Source: an uncultured Megamonas sp. (GTDB taxonomy: Bacteria; Bacillota; Negativicutes; Selenomonadales; Selenomonadaceae). From it: a stretch of DNA of 11,487 nt. Shown in pieces: positions 1 through 7,213 of the stretch. How positions within the stretch are numbered: the first letter of the stretch is position 1; each line of letters opens with the position of its first letter. Below the pieces are notes generated by a model, which did no database searches, was not told the origin of the DNA, and saw nothing but the letters and a program-made list of their open reading frames with translations. Both the position numbers and the translations under genes were made by a program. The DNA is taken from positions 1-11,487 of the forward strand of contig USIX01000067.1 of the NCBI GenBank assembly GCA_900554895.1, read 5' to 3'.

Positions 1-149
1 ATCTGGAACTTCAGTCCATCTGGGTTCTTGCCGACATCGTAAACGGCCTGATGGCAATTCCGAACCTTATCGCTCTTCTCGGTCTTTCAGGCGTAATTGT
101 GGCTGAAACAAGAAAATATTTCGAACACCTAAAAAACAATCAGCTTTAA
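1..149 (+). CDS. Sodium:amino-acid symporter of the AGCS family, C-terminal end (partial)
   Basis: Only the last 48 codons are in the window. The frame reads from base 3 and ends at TAA 147-149. The peptide has the typical end of AGCS (sodium:alanine/glycine) symporters: a tryptophan-containing run, then NGLMAIPNLIALLGLSG, which forms the last membrane helix, then a short charged cytoplasmic tail (ETRKYFEHLKNNQL). The family couples Na+ entry to uptake of alanine or glycine through the inner membrane; the substrate cannot be told from this fragment. The gene runs convergently to the phosphatase gene on the other strand and shares its terminator. It has no evident link to the hydrogenase genes. 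Family assignment rests on recognition of the C-terminal motif only. Confidence 0.75.
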   Translation, partial: LELQSIWVLADIVNGLMAIPNLIALLGLSGVIVAETRKYFEHLKNNQL

Positions 150-152
150 TAT

Positions 153-199
153 AAAAAAGCCCCAGAGAAATATATCTTCTCTAGGGCTTTAATTTTATA
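153..199. terminator. Bidirectional Rho-independent terminator
   Basis: A stem of AAAGCCC and AGAGAA (156-169, one C/A mismatch at 163/183) pairs with TTCTCT and GGGCTTT (177-190) around a 7-base loop. An A-run precedes it (153-158) and T-rich DNA follows it, so it can stop both the plus-strand symporter transcript and the minus-strand phosphatase transcript. It lies between two convergent stop codons, where such a site is expected. Confidence 0.85.
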
Positions 200-850
200 T
201 CATTTGATTATCTGCAAAATTTCTTTTGGTGAATTTGCCACAAAATCCGGTTCCCTTTCCAAAAGTTCTTTTTCCGTGCCGTAGCCGTACGTAACGGCTA
301 AACTTTTCAAACCGAAATGCTTTGCACCGGCTATATCGAATTTCGTATCGCCAATCATCAGTACTTCCTGTGGATTTTTTATCTCATTCGTTCTCAATAC
401 GTAATCCAGTACCTGAATTTTTGTTATGCGGCTGCCGTCCGTAAGTGAGCCGCCGATAAAATCGAAATATTTTTCCAAATCATGCTGAGCTAAAATATTA
501 TGAGCGAATTTTTCCGGCTTTGATGTCGCCACCATGAGAAATTTGCCCTGTTCTTTTAATTTTTGCAGTACTCCGTCTATTCCTTCATACATTTCATTTT
601 CTAAAATACCTTTTGTTTCATAGTATTCACGAAAAAATTTGACTGCCTCCGTGCTTTTTTCTGCCGAAAAACCGTAACAGTCAGTAAATTGCTGATTGAG
701 CGGCGGTCCGATAAAAGTTTTGAGCAGAACTTCATTTTCTTCCTTAATACCGTATTTTTTCAAAGCATATTTAACACCTTTTATAATACCTGCACCGGAA
801 TCAATCAGTGTTCCGTCCAAATCAAACAGTATATATTTAAATGAATTCAC
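200..850 (-). CDS. HAD-family hydrolase, phosphoglycolate phosphatase / 5'-nucleotidase-like
   Basis: This 216-residue cytosolic protein has all four HAD motifs. Motif I is DLDGT at 10-14, with D10 as nucleophile and D12 as general acid. Motif II is in VATSK (T109/S110), motif III is K144, and motif IV is GDTKFD at 167-172. The helical cap lies between motifs I and II (about 17-85), and FIGPPL (46-51) is typical of the Gph/5'-nucleotidase-like branch. The reaction should be Mg2+-dependent removal of phosphate from a small metabolite; the substrate (phosphoglycolate, a nucleotide or another) cannot be fixed from sequence. The start is GTG at 848-850, chosen because an AAGGAAG ribosome binding site sits just upstream and no ATG lies nearby. 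A terminator separates it from the tRNA gene, so it probably has its own promoter or receives read-through. Confidence 0.85.
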   Translation of the reverse strand: MNSFKYILFDLDGTLIDSGAGIIKGVKYALKKYGIKEENEVLLKTFIGPPLNQQFTDCYGFSAEKSTEAVKFFREYYETKGILENEMYEGIDGVLQKLKEQGKFLMVATSKPEKFAHNILAQHDLEKYFDFIGGSLTDGSRITKIQVLDYVLRTNEIKNPQEVLMIGDTKFDIAGAKHFGLKSLAVTYGYGTEKELLEREPDFVANSPKEILQIIK

Positions 851-879
851 CGTTATTCTTCCTTTTCCGTTTTTAAATA

Positions 880-908
880 CAAAAAAACGCCGCTTTAAAA
901 GCGACGTG
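880..908 (-). terminator. Rho-independent terminator downstream of tRNA-Gln
   Basis: On the minus strand ACGTCGC (907-901) pairs with GCGGCGT (893-887), with one G-T wobble, around an A/T loop, and a run of seven T follows (887-881). It lies 11 bases after the tRNA 3' end and before the phosphatase gene. No comparable hairpin lies between hypE and the tRNA, so this may also end any transcript running out of the hyp genes. Confidence 0.85.
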
Positions 909-918
909 TAATTTCAAA

Positions 919-994
919 TGGCAGGGGTAGCTGGACTCGAACCAACGCATGCGGGATTCAGAGACCCGTGCCTTACCAACTTGGCGATACCCCT
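919..994 (-). tRNA. tRNA-Gln (anticodon CUG)
   Basis: The 76-base gene folds as a full cloverleaf. The acceptor AGGGGTA (994-988) pairs with TACCCCT, followed by discriminator G and an encoded CCA (921-919). The D arm has GCC/GGC, the anticodon loop is CTCTGAA with anticodon CTG at 961-959, and the T arm is GTTGG-TTCGAGT-CCAGC. The anticodon reads CAG, and the overall sequence resembles bacterial tRNA-Gln. The last anticodon-stem pair (31-39) is T-T (bases 964 and 956), leaving four good pairs in that stem. A consensus promoter lies just upstream and a terminator just downstream, so it can be a single-gene unit. Confidence 0.93.
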
Positions 995-1014
995 GTGTCT
1001 TGCTGACTTTTAAT

Positions 1015-1043
1015 ATTATATTAGCCCTGAAGCATTTTGTCAA
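1015..1043 (-). promoter_or_regulatory. Consensus sigma-70/sigma-A promoter of tRNA-Gln
   Basis: On the minus strand a perfect -35 TTGACA (1043-1038) is followed by a 17-base spacer and a perfect -10 TATAAT (1020-1015). The predicted start is near 1008, about 14 bases before the mature tRNA 5' end. The -35 box begins only 18 bases past the hypE stop codon. Confidence 0.9.
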
Positions 1044-1061
1044 TACCTAATAAAAAAATTT

Positions 1062-2084
1062 TTAACAAATACGCGGAATTTGTTCTCCCTGCGGCATATC
1101 GACAATGCGAATTCCTCCAACAGCCGTCTTCAATCCCACTTCACCAATGGCTTTATCAACTACTTTGCCAATTACACAGGCATTCTTGCCATATTCAAAT
1201 CCGTGCATAACAGACAGAACTTTTTCCGTATCCTCATTATTTACAAAAGCAACAAGTTTCCCCTCATTTGCCAGGTAAAGCGGGTCAAAACCGAGAATAT
1301 CGCAAAAACCGCGTACTTCCTCCCGCACAGGAATTGCTTCTTCTTCCAGTAATATCCCCACCTGTGCCTGTGAAGCTATTTCATTGAGCACTGCTGCCAC
1401 GCCGCCGCGTGTCGGGTCGCGCAATACAGCAATCTTGGGAACTGCGGTGAGCATTTTTTCCACCATATGATTGAGCGGAGCACAATCCGTTTTTACTTTC
1501 TCGGGCAATTCGAGATTATGGCGTGAAGCCATTATCGTAGCGGCATGGTCGCCCAGGTATCCGCTGACAATGATGTTCTGTCCGGCTCTGGCATTAAGCG
1601 GCGAAATATCTGTTTTTTCTATACGTTCCCCAATACCTGCCGTATTGATAAAAATCCCGTCAGCCATTCCTTTATTCACGACTTTCGTATCGCCTGTAAC
1701 GATACAAACGCCTGCCTCATCGGCAGCTTTGCGCATTGTCGCTACAATTTCTCGTAAATCTCTTAACGGAAAACCTTCTTCTATTATCATTCCTACGGAA
1801 ATATACTTCGGCACAGCTCCCGTCATAGCTAAATCATTCACAGTGCCGCATACTGCAAGTTTACCGATATTCCCTCCGGCGAAAAACAGCGGTTTTACTA
1901 CATACGAATCTGTCGTAAATGCAATTTCACCTGTTGCCAAATCAAGTTTTGCACCGTCGTGCATTTCTTTCAGGTAATTATTGTCGAATGCCGGCAATAA
2001 AATTTTTTCCATAAGCTCATGCCCTGCTGCACCGCCGCTGCCATGAGCCATCGTTATTACTTCATCTTGCAAAAAATTCACCAT
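1062..2084 (-). CDS. hypE: HypE, hydrogenase maturation protein (thiocarboxamide dehydratase)
   Basis: HypE accepts a carbamoyl group from HypF on its C-terminal cysteine and dehydrates it with ATP to a thiocyanate. This is the source of the two cyanide ligands of the active-site iron. The 340-residue protein has the AHGSGG motif at 13-18, the PurM-type ATP-binding segment with GNIGKLAVCGTVNDLAM, a GDTKVV loop and a DPTRGG motif, and it ends in the diagnostic PRIC (C340 as acceptor). I chose ATG at 2082-2084, 4 bases past the hypD stop. The reading frame stays open upstream to 2225, but that part overlaps hypD and does not resemble HypE. GTG at 2079-2081 is an alternative start. The ribosome binding site is weak, so translation is probably coupled to hypD. 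It is the last hyp gene of the cluster. Confidence 0.96.
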   Translation of the reverse strand: MVNFLQDEVITMAHGSGGAAGHELMEKILLPAFDNNYLKEMHDGAKLDLATGEIAFTTDSYVVKPLFFAGGNIGKLAVCGTVNDLAMTGAVPKYISVGMIIEEGFPLRDLREIVATMRKAADEAGVCIVTGDTKVVNKGMADGIFINTAGIGERIEKTDISPLNARAGQNIIVSGYLGDHAATIMASRHNLELPEKVKTDCAPLNHMVEKMLTAVPKIAVLRDPTRGGVAAVLNEIASQAQVGILLEEEAIPVREEVRGFCDILGFDPLYLANEGKLVAFVNNEDTEKVLSVMHGFEYGKNACVIGKVVDKAIGEVGLKTAVGGIRIVDMPQGEQIPRIC

Positions 2085-2088
2085 CCGT

Positions 2089-3186
2089 TTATTCAAAATG
2101 GAAAGCCCTTGCACCGTATTTATACCATGCGGCACACGTTCCTTCAACTGATACCATACATGAACCGACAGCGTGAGAAGGAGTGCACACTTTGCCGAAC
2201 AAAGGGCAATCCACAGGTTTAACAAGTCCTTTCAGAACTTCACCGCAACGACAGCCCGGGGCTTCTTTCGATACCTCTTTTTCTACAGAAAGCATTTTTA
2301 AAGCGTCAAATTCAGCAAAATCATCATTCACTTCAAGACCGGAACCTGTTATTTTGCCCAAACCGCGCCAGTTGGCATCAGCCAATTTATACACCGTCCG
2401 CATTATTTTTTGCGCCTGAAGATTTCCTTCATCTTTAACCACACGCCTGTACTGATTTTCTATCCGCGCCCTATTTTCATATATCTGTTTTGCCAAAATA
2501 TAAATCGAACTTAAAATATCAAGCGGTTCAAAACCGGCGATGACGGCCGGCAGATGATAATTATCGGCAATGAACTCAAACGGTTTTCTTCCCGTAATAA
2601 CACAGACATGTCCTGGCAGTAAAAAACCGTCCACATTTATATTATGGTCTCCCAAAAGAGCATTTACAGCAGGATACGTCAGTTTGTGTGCTGTCAGCAC
2701 ATAAAAATTTTTTACATTCTGCGCCTTAGCTGTGAGTATTGTAGCCGCTGCCGTCGGCGAAGTCGTTTCAAAACCGACAGCCAGAAAAATCACCTTTTTC
2801 ATCGGATTATCCTTTGCTATCTGCAAACTGTCCAGCGGCGAATATACAATTCTAACATCACAGCCTTCCGCTTTTACACTGCTTAAACTGGAACTTGTTC
2901 CCGGCACCTTAAGCATATCGCCGAATGTTGCAATAATCACGTCTTTTTGCCGTGCATAAGCAATAGCCGTATCAAGATAATCATTCGGCGTAACGCATAC
3001 AGGGCAGCCCGGACCGCTCACAAGTTCCACTTTTTCCGGCAGAAGCTGACGGATGCCGGCTCGGAAAATTGCGACCGTATGAGTACCGCATACTTCCATA
3101 AAGCGCACCGGCTCTTTAATCAATCTGTCTATCTCTTTAAGAAAAAAGTCCGCCGCCTGTTTTGTCTCCTTTGCTGTCAACATCAT
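2089..3186 (-). CDS. hypD: HypD, Fe-S scaffold protein for Fe(CN)2CO assembly
   Basis: HypD forms a complex with HypC on which the iron centre with its CN and CO ligands is built. It has 365 residues, the usual size. The conserved catalytic cysteines are visible: CGTH at 33-36 and GPGCPVCVT at 58-66 (C61, C64). The C-terminal cysteine set (CRCGEV, DCPLFGKVC, GSCMVS, GTCAAWY) is typical for the [4Fe-4S] cluster of the family. Two ATG codons stand in tandem at 3184-3186 and 3181-3183; either may start it, with AGAGGTG about 10 bases upstream. The start lies inside the end of hypC, giving a 50-base overlap that suggests tight translational coupling of the two partners. Confidence 0.96.
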   Translation of the reverse strand: MMLTAKETKQAADFFLKEIDRLIKEPVRFMEVCGTHTVAIFRAGIRQLLPEKVELVSGPGCPVCVTPNDYLDTAIAYARQKDVIIATFGDMLKVPGTSSSLSSVKAEGCDVRIVYSPLDSLQIAKDNPMKKVIFLAVGFETTSPTAAATILTAKAQNVKNFYVLTAHKLTYPAVNALLGDHNINVDGFLLPGHVCVITGRKPFEFIADNYHLPAVIAGFEPLDILSSIYILAKQIYENRARIENQYRRVVKDEGNLQAQKIMRTVYKLADANWRGLGKITGSGLEVNDDFAEFDALKMLSVEKEVSKEAPGCRCGEVLKGLVKPVDCPLFGKVCTPSHAVGSCMVSVEGTCAAWYKYGARAFHFE

Positions 3187-3400
3187 CGGGATAAAGCACC
3201 TCTTTCAACAATTCGCTTGTAATGCGCGCTTCTTCTTCATCTATAACCTGAATGGCAAAACCGGCATGCATTAAAATATAATCGCCTTCTTTGGCTTCCG
3301 GCAAAAGCATCATGCTGATATCACGACGAATTCCTTCTACTTCCACCGTAGCTATCATATCCTTTTTTTCAATAATTTTAGCAGGAACTGCTAAGCACAT
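3137..3400 (-). CDS. hypC: HypC/HybG-type hydrogenase maturation chaperone
   Basis: HypC carries the Fe(CN)2CO unit from the HypC-HypD complex to the large-subunit precursor through its N-terminal cysteine. The protein begins MCLAVP, with C2 as the essential residue, and has the conserved GDYILMHAGFAI segment (H45). I chose ATG at 3398-3400 because C2 must follow the initiator and a strong GAGGAGG lies 7-8 bases upstream; an in-frame ATG at 3418 would bury the cysteine. That ribosome binding site overlaps the hypF stop codon. At 87 residues it is somewhat longer than many HypC proteins. The extra C-terminal tail, rich in D, K and G, is encoded where the gene overlaps hypD. Confidence 0.95.
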   Translation of the reverse strand: MCLAVPAKIIEKKDMIATVEVEGIRRDISMMLLPEAKEGDYILMHAGFAIQVIDEEEARITSELLKEVLYPDDVDSKGDKTGGGLFS

Positions 3401-3414
3401 TGCCCTGCCTCCTC

Positions 3415-5694
3415 TCATAAATTTATTAATCCTCTTTTATATCGTGCCAATGCAACAGCCGCCTGTCCTAAAGATATACCGCCATCATTTACAGACACTT
3501 TTTCATTTGTATATAATTTAAAATCACTGCTTAACTGATTATACAATAAGTTCATAAGCGTCATATTCTGGCATACACCGCCGCTCAAAACTACTGTCCT
3601 TATGCCTGTTAAGCAGCTGACTTTTTTTATCATGTCGCAAACTGCCTGCGCCAGTGTTAAATGAAATGACTGCGCCGCATAATTTATGCCTTTAAGCCGT
3701 TTTACATCGTACAGCGCTCTATAGGCCTGTTTAAAATCCAGAATATCTTGTCCCTTATCTGAATAAATTTCATACGGCAGAATTTCTCCAGCACTGTCGT
3801 ATGCCATTTTTTCCAGTTCAATAGCCGCTTGTCCTTCATAATTTATTTTATGACAAATGTTTAAAAGTGCCGACGCTGTATCAAATACCCTGCCCGCACT
3901 GCTGGAGAGCTGCGAGTTAAGACCGGCTTTTGTCGCCTGTATCAATAATCTCCAATTTATCTTCAACAGCTCCGAATATTTTTCTGCAACTTTTTCACCG
4001 TATATTTCATACGCCTGATAAAGTGCCAGCCGCCACGGTTCTTTCACAGCCTTGGCACCGCCCGGCAGAGGCATATAGGCAAAATGACCCATTCTTTCAT
4101 ACTCCGTTAAATCAGCCACCATAAATTCTCCGCCCCAGATATTTCCGTCTGTGCCGTAACCGGTACCGTCCAAAGCTACACCGATAACTTTTTCATTCAA
4201 ATTATGTTCGGCCAGCACGGATGCTATATGAGCATGATGATGCTGAACTTCCAGTAAGGGCAGTTTCTGCGCTTTAGCATATTTTGTCGAAAAATATTCC
4301 GGATGCATATCACAGACGGTTAAATCGGGCTTAATATCAAACAGACGCTCAAATAACTGCACATTTTCCTTATAAGCATCATTTACCGCCATTTTTTCCA
4401 AATCGCCGATATGCTGGCTCAAAAAAGCTTTATCATGTTTTGTTAAACAAAACGTGCTCTTCAGCTCCGACCCGCAGGCCAAAACACTGATATCGCTTTT
4501 CAGACTGCCAAGATTAATCGGAGCCGGCGCAAAACCTCTGCTGCGGCGGATTATCATCTGCCTATTGCGGAAAATACGCACTACAGAATCATCTACACGC
4601 GTATTAATCAAACGGTTATGCACAAGCTTGTAATCGGCAATTTCCTTTAACTGCGAAAAAGCATCTTCATCACGATAAACAATCGGCTCATCGCTCAAGT
4701 TCGCACTTGTCATTACAAATACGTCATCATCGTGCAAAAGCAGACAGTGTATTGGTGCATACGCCATCATTACGCCCAGATACGCATTATGCGGTGCAAC
4801 TTTTCCCGCCAGATTGTACTGCTCTGATTTATGCAACAGTACAATCGGCGCAGCTGCCGAAGTCAATAATTTTTCTTCCTGTTCGTCTACATAACACAGC
4901 TTTTTTATCATTTCCATATTCGCCGCCATTACGGCAAACGGTTTATCCTCGCGAATTTTACGCCGCCTTAATGTTTCTACTGCTTCAACGTTAAATGCAT
5001 CACAAGCAAGATGATAACCGCCAATTCCCTTTACCGCCACGATAGCTCCCTGCTTAATTAAAGCATGTGCCTTGGCAATAACGTCATCGCAGATTATCTC
5101 CTTCTCGCCGAACAGGCGGTATTGCGGTCCGCAAAGAGCACATGCATTCGGCTGAGCATGAAATCGTCTGTCCAACGGACTGTCATATTCCGTCTGACAC
5201 TTTTGGCACATAATAAAATTATACATAGTCGTATTTTGGCGGTCATACGGCACATCACGTACAATGGAAAAACGCGGCCCGCAGTTGGTACAGTTTGTAA
5301 ACGCATAATTATATCTTCTATCGTTTTTATCTTTTATTTCTCTCCGGCAATCAGCACAAATCGCCAAATCAGGAGAAATGAGCGTTTCCCGCTCTACTGC
5401 CGCAGGACTCGGTTTAATGATAAAATCAACTTCAGCCCTGTCAACAGGCAAAACATTTACGATGACCTCGCTGACAAAAGATGCAGGCGGAGCTAAAAAC
5501 TTTATATCTCTTATAAAACCGCTTAATTCTCTGCCCTGCACTTCAATTAATACGCCTTCACTGTCATTGAGTACATAACCTGTCAGATTGTTTTCCTTTG
5601 CCAAGCGGTAGATAAAAGGACGGAAACCCACACCCTGTACAATGCCCTTTACTCTTATTTCATACCGTTTCAATCCTGATACTGCGCTATCCAT
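3415..5694 (-). CDS. hypF: HypF carbamoyltransferase
   Basis: HypF makes the carbamoyl group for the cyanide ligands from carbamoyl phosphate and ATP and transfers it to HypE. Its 759 residues show the full family architecture. An acylphosphatase domain (about 9-95) has VQGVGFRPF with R25 and the partner N43. Two zinc-finger units follow, with cysteines at 113/116/135/138 and 163/166/185/188. A YrdC-like domain begins near 208 (KGIGGYHLACDA at 222-233). The C-terminal Kae1-like domain has HHHAHIASVLAEH, a DGTGYGTDG loop and VLSGGVCQN. ATG 5692-5694 was chosen for the AAGGAAG about 10 bases upstream. Its first 25 bases overlap the end of the protease gene. No domain is missing or broken. Confidence 0.97.
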   Translation of the reverse strand: MDSAVSGLKRYEIRVKGIVQGVGFRPFIYRLAKENNLTGYVLNDSEGVLIEVQGRELSGFIRDIKFLAPPASFVSEVIVNVLPVDRAEVDFIIKPSPAAVERETLISPDLAICADCRREIKDKNDRRYNYAFTNCTNCGPRFSIVRDVPYDRQNTTMYNFIMCQKCQTEYDSPLDRRFHAQPNACALCGPQYRLFGEKEIICDDVIAKAHALIKQGAIVAVKGIGGYHLACDAFNVEAVETLRRRKIREDKPFAVMAANMEMIKKLCYVDEQEEKLLTSAAAPIVLLHKSEQYNLAGKVAPHNAYLGVMMAYAPIHCLLLHDDDVFVMTSANLSDEPIVYRDEDAFSQLKEIADYKLVHNRLINTRVDDSVVRIFRNRQMIIRRSRGFAPAPINLGSLKSDISVLACGSELKSTFCLTKHDKAFLSQHIGDLEKMAVNDAYKENVQLFERLFDIKPDLTVCDMHPEYFSTKYAKAQKLPLLEVQHHHAHIASVLAEHNLNEKVIGVALDGTGYGTDGNIWGGEFMVADLTEYERMGHFAYMPLPGGAKAVKEPWRLALYQAYEIYGEKVAEKYSELLKINWRLLIQATKAGLNSQLSSSAGRVFDTASALLNICHKINYEGQAAIELEKMAYDSAGEILPYEIYSDKGQDILDFKQAYRALYDVKRLKGINYAAQSFHLTLAQAVCDMIKKVSCLTGIRTVVLSGGVCQNMTLMNLLYNQLSSDFKLYTNEKVSVNDGGISLGQAAVALARYKRGLINL

Positions 5695-6146
5695 TTATCG
5701 ACAACTTCCTTAGCCTTCTGTGCCACTTGCGGTATTTTCTCCGCTACAGCCGGTGTTAAATCAACTCCCATAGATACAACCTGCGGCTTTATTCCCATTA
5801 CAATAATCTCATCTACAGGATTATCCGTAAGCTTTAACACCGCAAGCATGTCATTAACCCCCAAATCATGCACGGACATTTTATTTTTAAAATAAGCATT
5901 GAGTTCATCGCCTGTAAATTGATAAAAATCACCTACATTTCCGTCAATATCCATCGCATCAATAAACAGCAATTTCTTCGTTCCAGCAATATACGGCATT
6001 AAATCCATACCGAGTGTACCACCATCAAGGATTTGGACAAAATCGGGATAATCAGTTATTTTCTGCAGATATTCCGCACATCTTACACCGAACCCCTCAT
6101 CTTGCATAATAATATTACCGATACCTACAACTGAAATATCCGCCAT
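5670..6146 (-). CDS. hyaD: HyaD/HybD-family hydrogenase large-subunit endopeptidase
   Basis: This protease checks that nickel has been inserted and then cuts the C-terminal tail from the large-subunit precursor, letting the active site close. The 158-residue protein starts with the family signature VVGIGNIIMQDEGFGV. The three residues that bind the metal in this family (E16, D62 and H93 of E. coli HybD) correspond to E17, D63 (in FIDAMD) and H93 (in SVHDLG). Its likely substrate is the DPCIACATH motif of the large subunit encoded in the same cluster. ATG 6144-6146 follows the hypB stop by one base (TGATATG), with AGGAG 8-9 bases upstream. It is placed among the accessory genes, between hypB and hypF, not beside the structural genes. 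Confidence 0.93.
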   Translation of the reverse strand: MADISVVGIGNIIMQDEGFGVRCAEYLQKITDYPDFVQILDGGTLGMDLMPYIAGTKKLLFIDAMDIDGNVGDFYQFTGDELNAYFKNKMSVHDLGVNDMLAVLKLTDNPVDEIIVMGIKPQVVSMGVDLTPAVAEKIPQVAQKAKEVVDKWIAQYQD

Positions 6147-6147
6147 A

Positions 6148-6822
6148 TCAAATACTCCTATTCAAACGCTGTTGTTTTTTCTTGAATTCGCTACGGACGA
6201 AATCACACCATTTATCTATGCCCTGTCCGTTTGAAGCAGCCGTTTCCATTATTTCCAGCTGCGGATGAATACATTTCAAATCGTGTTTAGCACTTTCCAT
6301 ATCAAAATTGGTAAACGGCAGAATATCCACTTTATTTAAAATAGCCGCCTGTGATTCTTTAAAAATAATCGGATATTTGAGCGGTTTATCATCGCCTTCC
6401 GTGATGCTCAACACCGTAACTTTCATATCCTCGCCAACGACAAATTCAGCCGGGCAAACGAGATTGCCGACGTTTTCAATAATCACCACATCAAGATTTG
6501 CCAAATCCAAATCACTGAGCACCTCTTTAACCATAGGCGCATCCAAATGACAGCCGCCGTTTGTATTAATCTGAATTACCGGCACATTATGCTGAGCAAT
6601 CCTATCTGCATCTTTATCGGTAAACAAATCACCTTCAATTACCGCCAGACGCAAATCATCCTTTAAATTGGCAATTGTTCTTTCCAATAAAGTCGTTTTG
6701 CCCGACCCTGGTGAGCCAAGCAGATTTATTGCCAATACGCCATTTTTATCAAACAAAGCTTTATTTTCACTCGCTATCATATCATTTCTGCCAAGAATGT
6801 CTTGCATTACAGGTATATCCAT
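6148..6822 (-). CDS. hypB: HypB, nickel-insertion GTPase (short form without N-terminal Ni motif)
   Basis: HypB uses GTP hydrolysis, with HypA, to place nickel in the large subunit. Visible G-domain motifs are the P-loop GSPGSGKTT (36-44), ENVGNLVCP (116-124) and NKVD (163-166). The intrinsic metal-site pair C91-H92 lies in GGCHLDAP. At 224 residues it is shorter than E. coli HypB because it starts directly with the helix before the P-loop: the N-terminal CxxCGC nickel motif and the His-rich linker are both absent. ATG 6820-6822 is fixed by a GGAGG 7 bases upstream and overlaps the hypA stop by one base (TAATG), so a longer N-terminus is not hidden here. A CxxCGC motif is present instead on the small protein encoded at 7214-7456. 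Confidence 0.96.
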   Translation of the reverse strand: MDIPVMQDILGRNDMIASENKALFDKNGVLAINLLGSPGSGKTTLLERTIANLKDDLRLAVIEGDLFTDKDADRIAQHNVPVIQINTNGGCHLDAPMVKEVLSDLDLANLDVVIIENVGNLVCPAEFVVGEDMKVTVLSITEGDDKPLKYPIIFKESQAAILNKVDILPFTNFDMESAKHDLKCIHPQLEIMETAASNGQGIDKWCDFVRSEFKKKQQRLNRSI

Positions 6823-7163
6823 TATTCCGCCTCCAAAGACTCAACTCGAAGCTCCCGCCCCGATACAATCTCCATGCGCAGAGACTTGCATTTCGGACAG
6901 GTAAAATTATACTTCTCGATTTTCGTCTGTTCGCCGCAATCCAAGCATTTTGCTATGAGTGGAACATGCTTCAAAACAAGCTTTGCACCTTCTGCCTTCG
7001 TTCCTGCAGAAAGCGAAGTAAAGCAAAAATCCAGTGATTCCGGCACTACACCCGTCATTTCACCGACTAAAATCGAAATTTCCGTAACTTTTTGCGCTTC
7101 ATTTTTATCTGCATAGCTGAGAACAATATCAAGTATGCCCTCTGCCAGTGCCATTTCATGCAT
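6822..7163 (-). CDS. hypA: HypA, nickel metallochaperone
   Basis: HypA binds nickel and hands it to the hydrogenase large subunit together with HypB. The 113-residue protein starts MHEMALAEGIL, which supplies the family's N-terminal nickel site (H2, with E3 beside it). It has the zinc site of two CxxC pairs (C73/C76 and C89/C92). GEMTGVVPESLDFCF is typical of the family. The start is certain because H2 must follow the initiator, yet no Shine-Dalgarno sequence precedes it: the 14 bases upstream are TTGTTATTGTTATT, directly after a strong hairpin. The nearest GGAG is about 47 bases upstream, next to the stop codon of the preceding gene. Its stop codon overlaps the hypB start. Confidence 0.95.
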   Translation of the reverse strand: MHEMALAEGILDIVLSYADKNEAQKVTEISILVGEMTGVVPESLDFCFTSLSAGTKAEGAKLVLKHVPLIAKCLDCGEQTKIEKYNFTCPKCKSLRMEIVSGRELRVESLEAE

Positions 7164-7177
7164 AATAACAATAACAA

Positions 7178-7204
7178 AACAGCCGGGATTTTAACCCGGC
7201 TGTT
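7178..7204 (-). terminator. Intercistronic hairpin between structural and hyp genes (attenuator or processing site)
   Basis: AACAGCCGGG and CCCGGCTGTT form a perfect 10-bp stem around a 7-base A/T loop. On the minus strand it is followed by TTGTTATTGTTATT, a T-rich but interrupted tract. This could be a partial Rho-independent terminator that lowers hyp expression relative to the structural genes, or a stem that protects the 3' end of the upstream message. It occupies most of the only sizeable gap (50 bases) in the cluster. Terminator strength cannot be judged by eye. Confidence 0.75.
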
Positions 7205-7213
7205 TAATTCTCC

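Noticed and set aside
2085..2225. Upstream extension of hypE to an ATG at 2225 (47 more residues)
   Set aside because: It lies entirely over the hypD 3' end, does not resemble HypE, and the standard HypE start follows the hypD stop by 4 bases.
3401..3418. Longer HypC starting MRGGRA
   Set aside because: The essential cysteine must be residue 2, and the extension covers the strong GAGGAGG site of the internal ATG.
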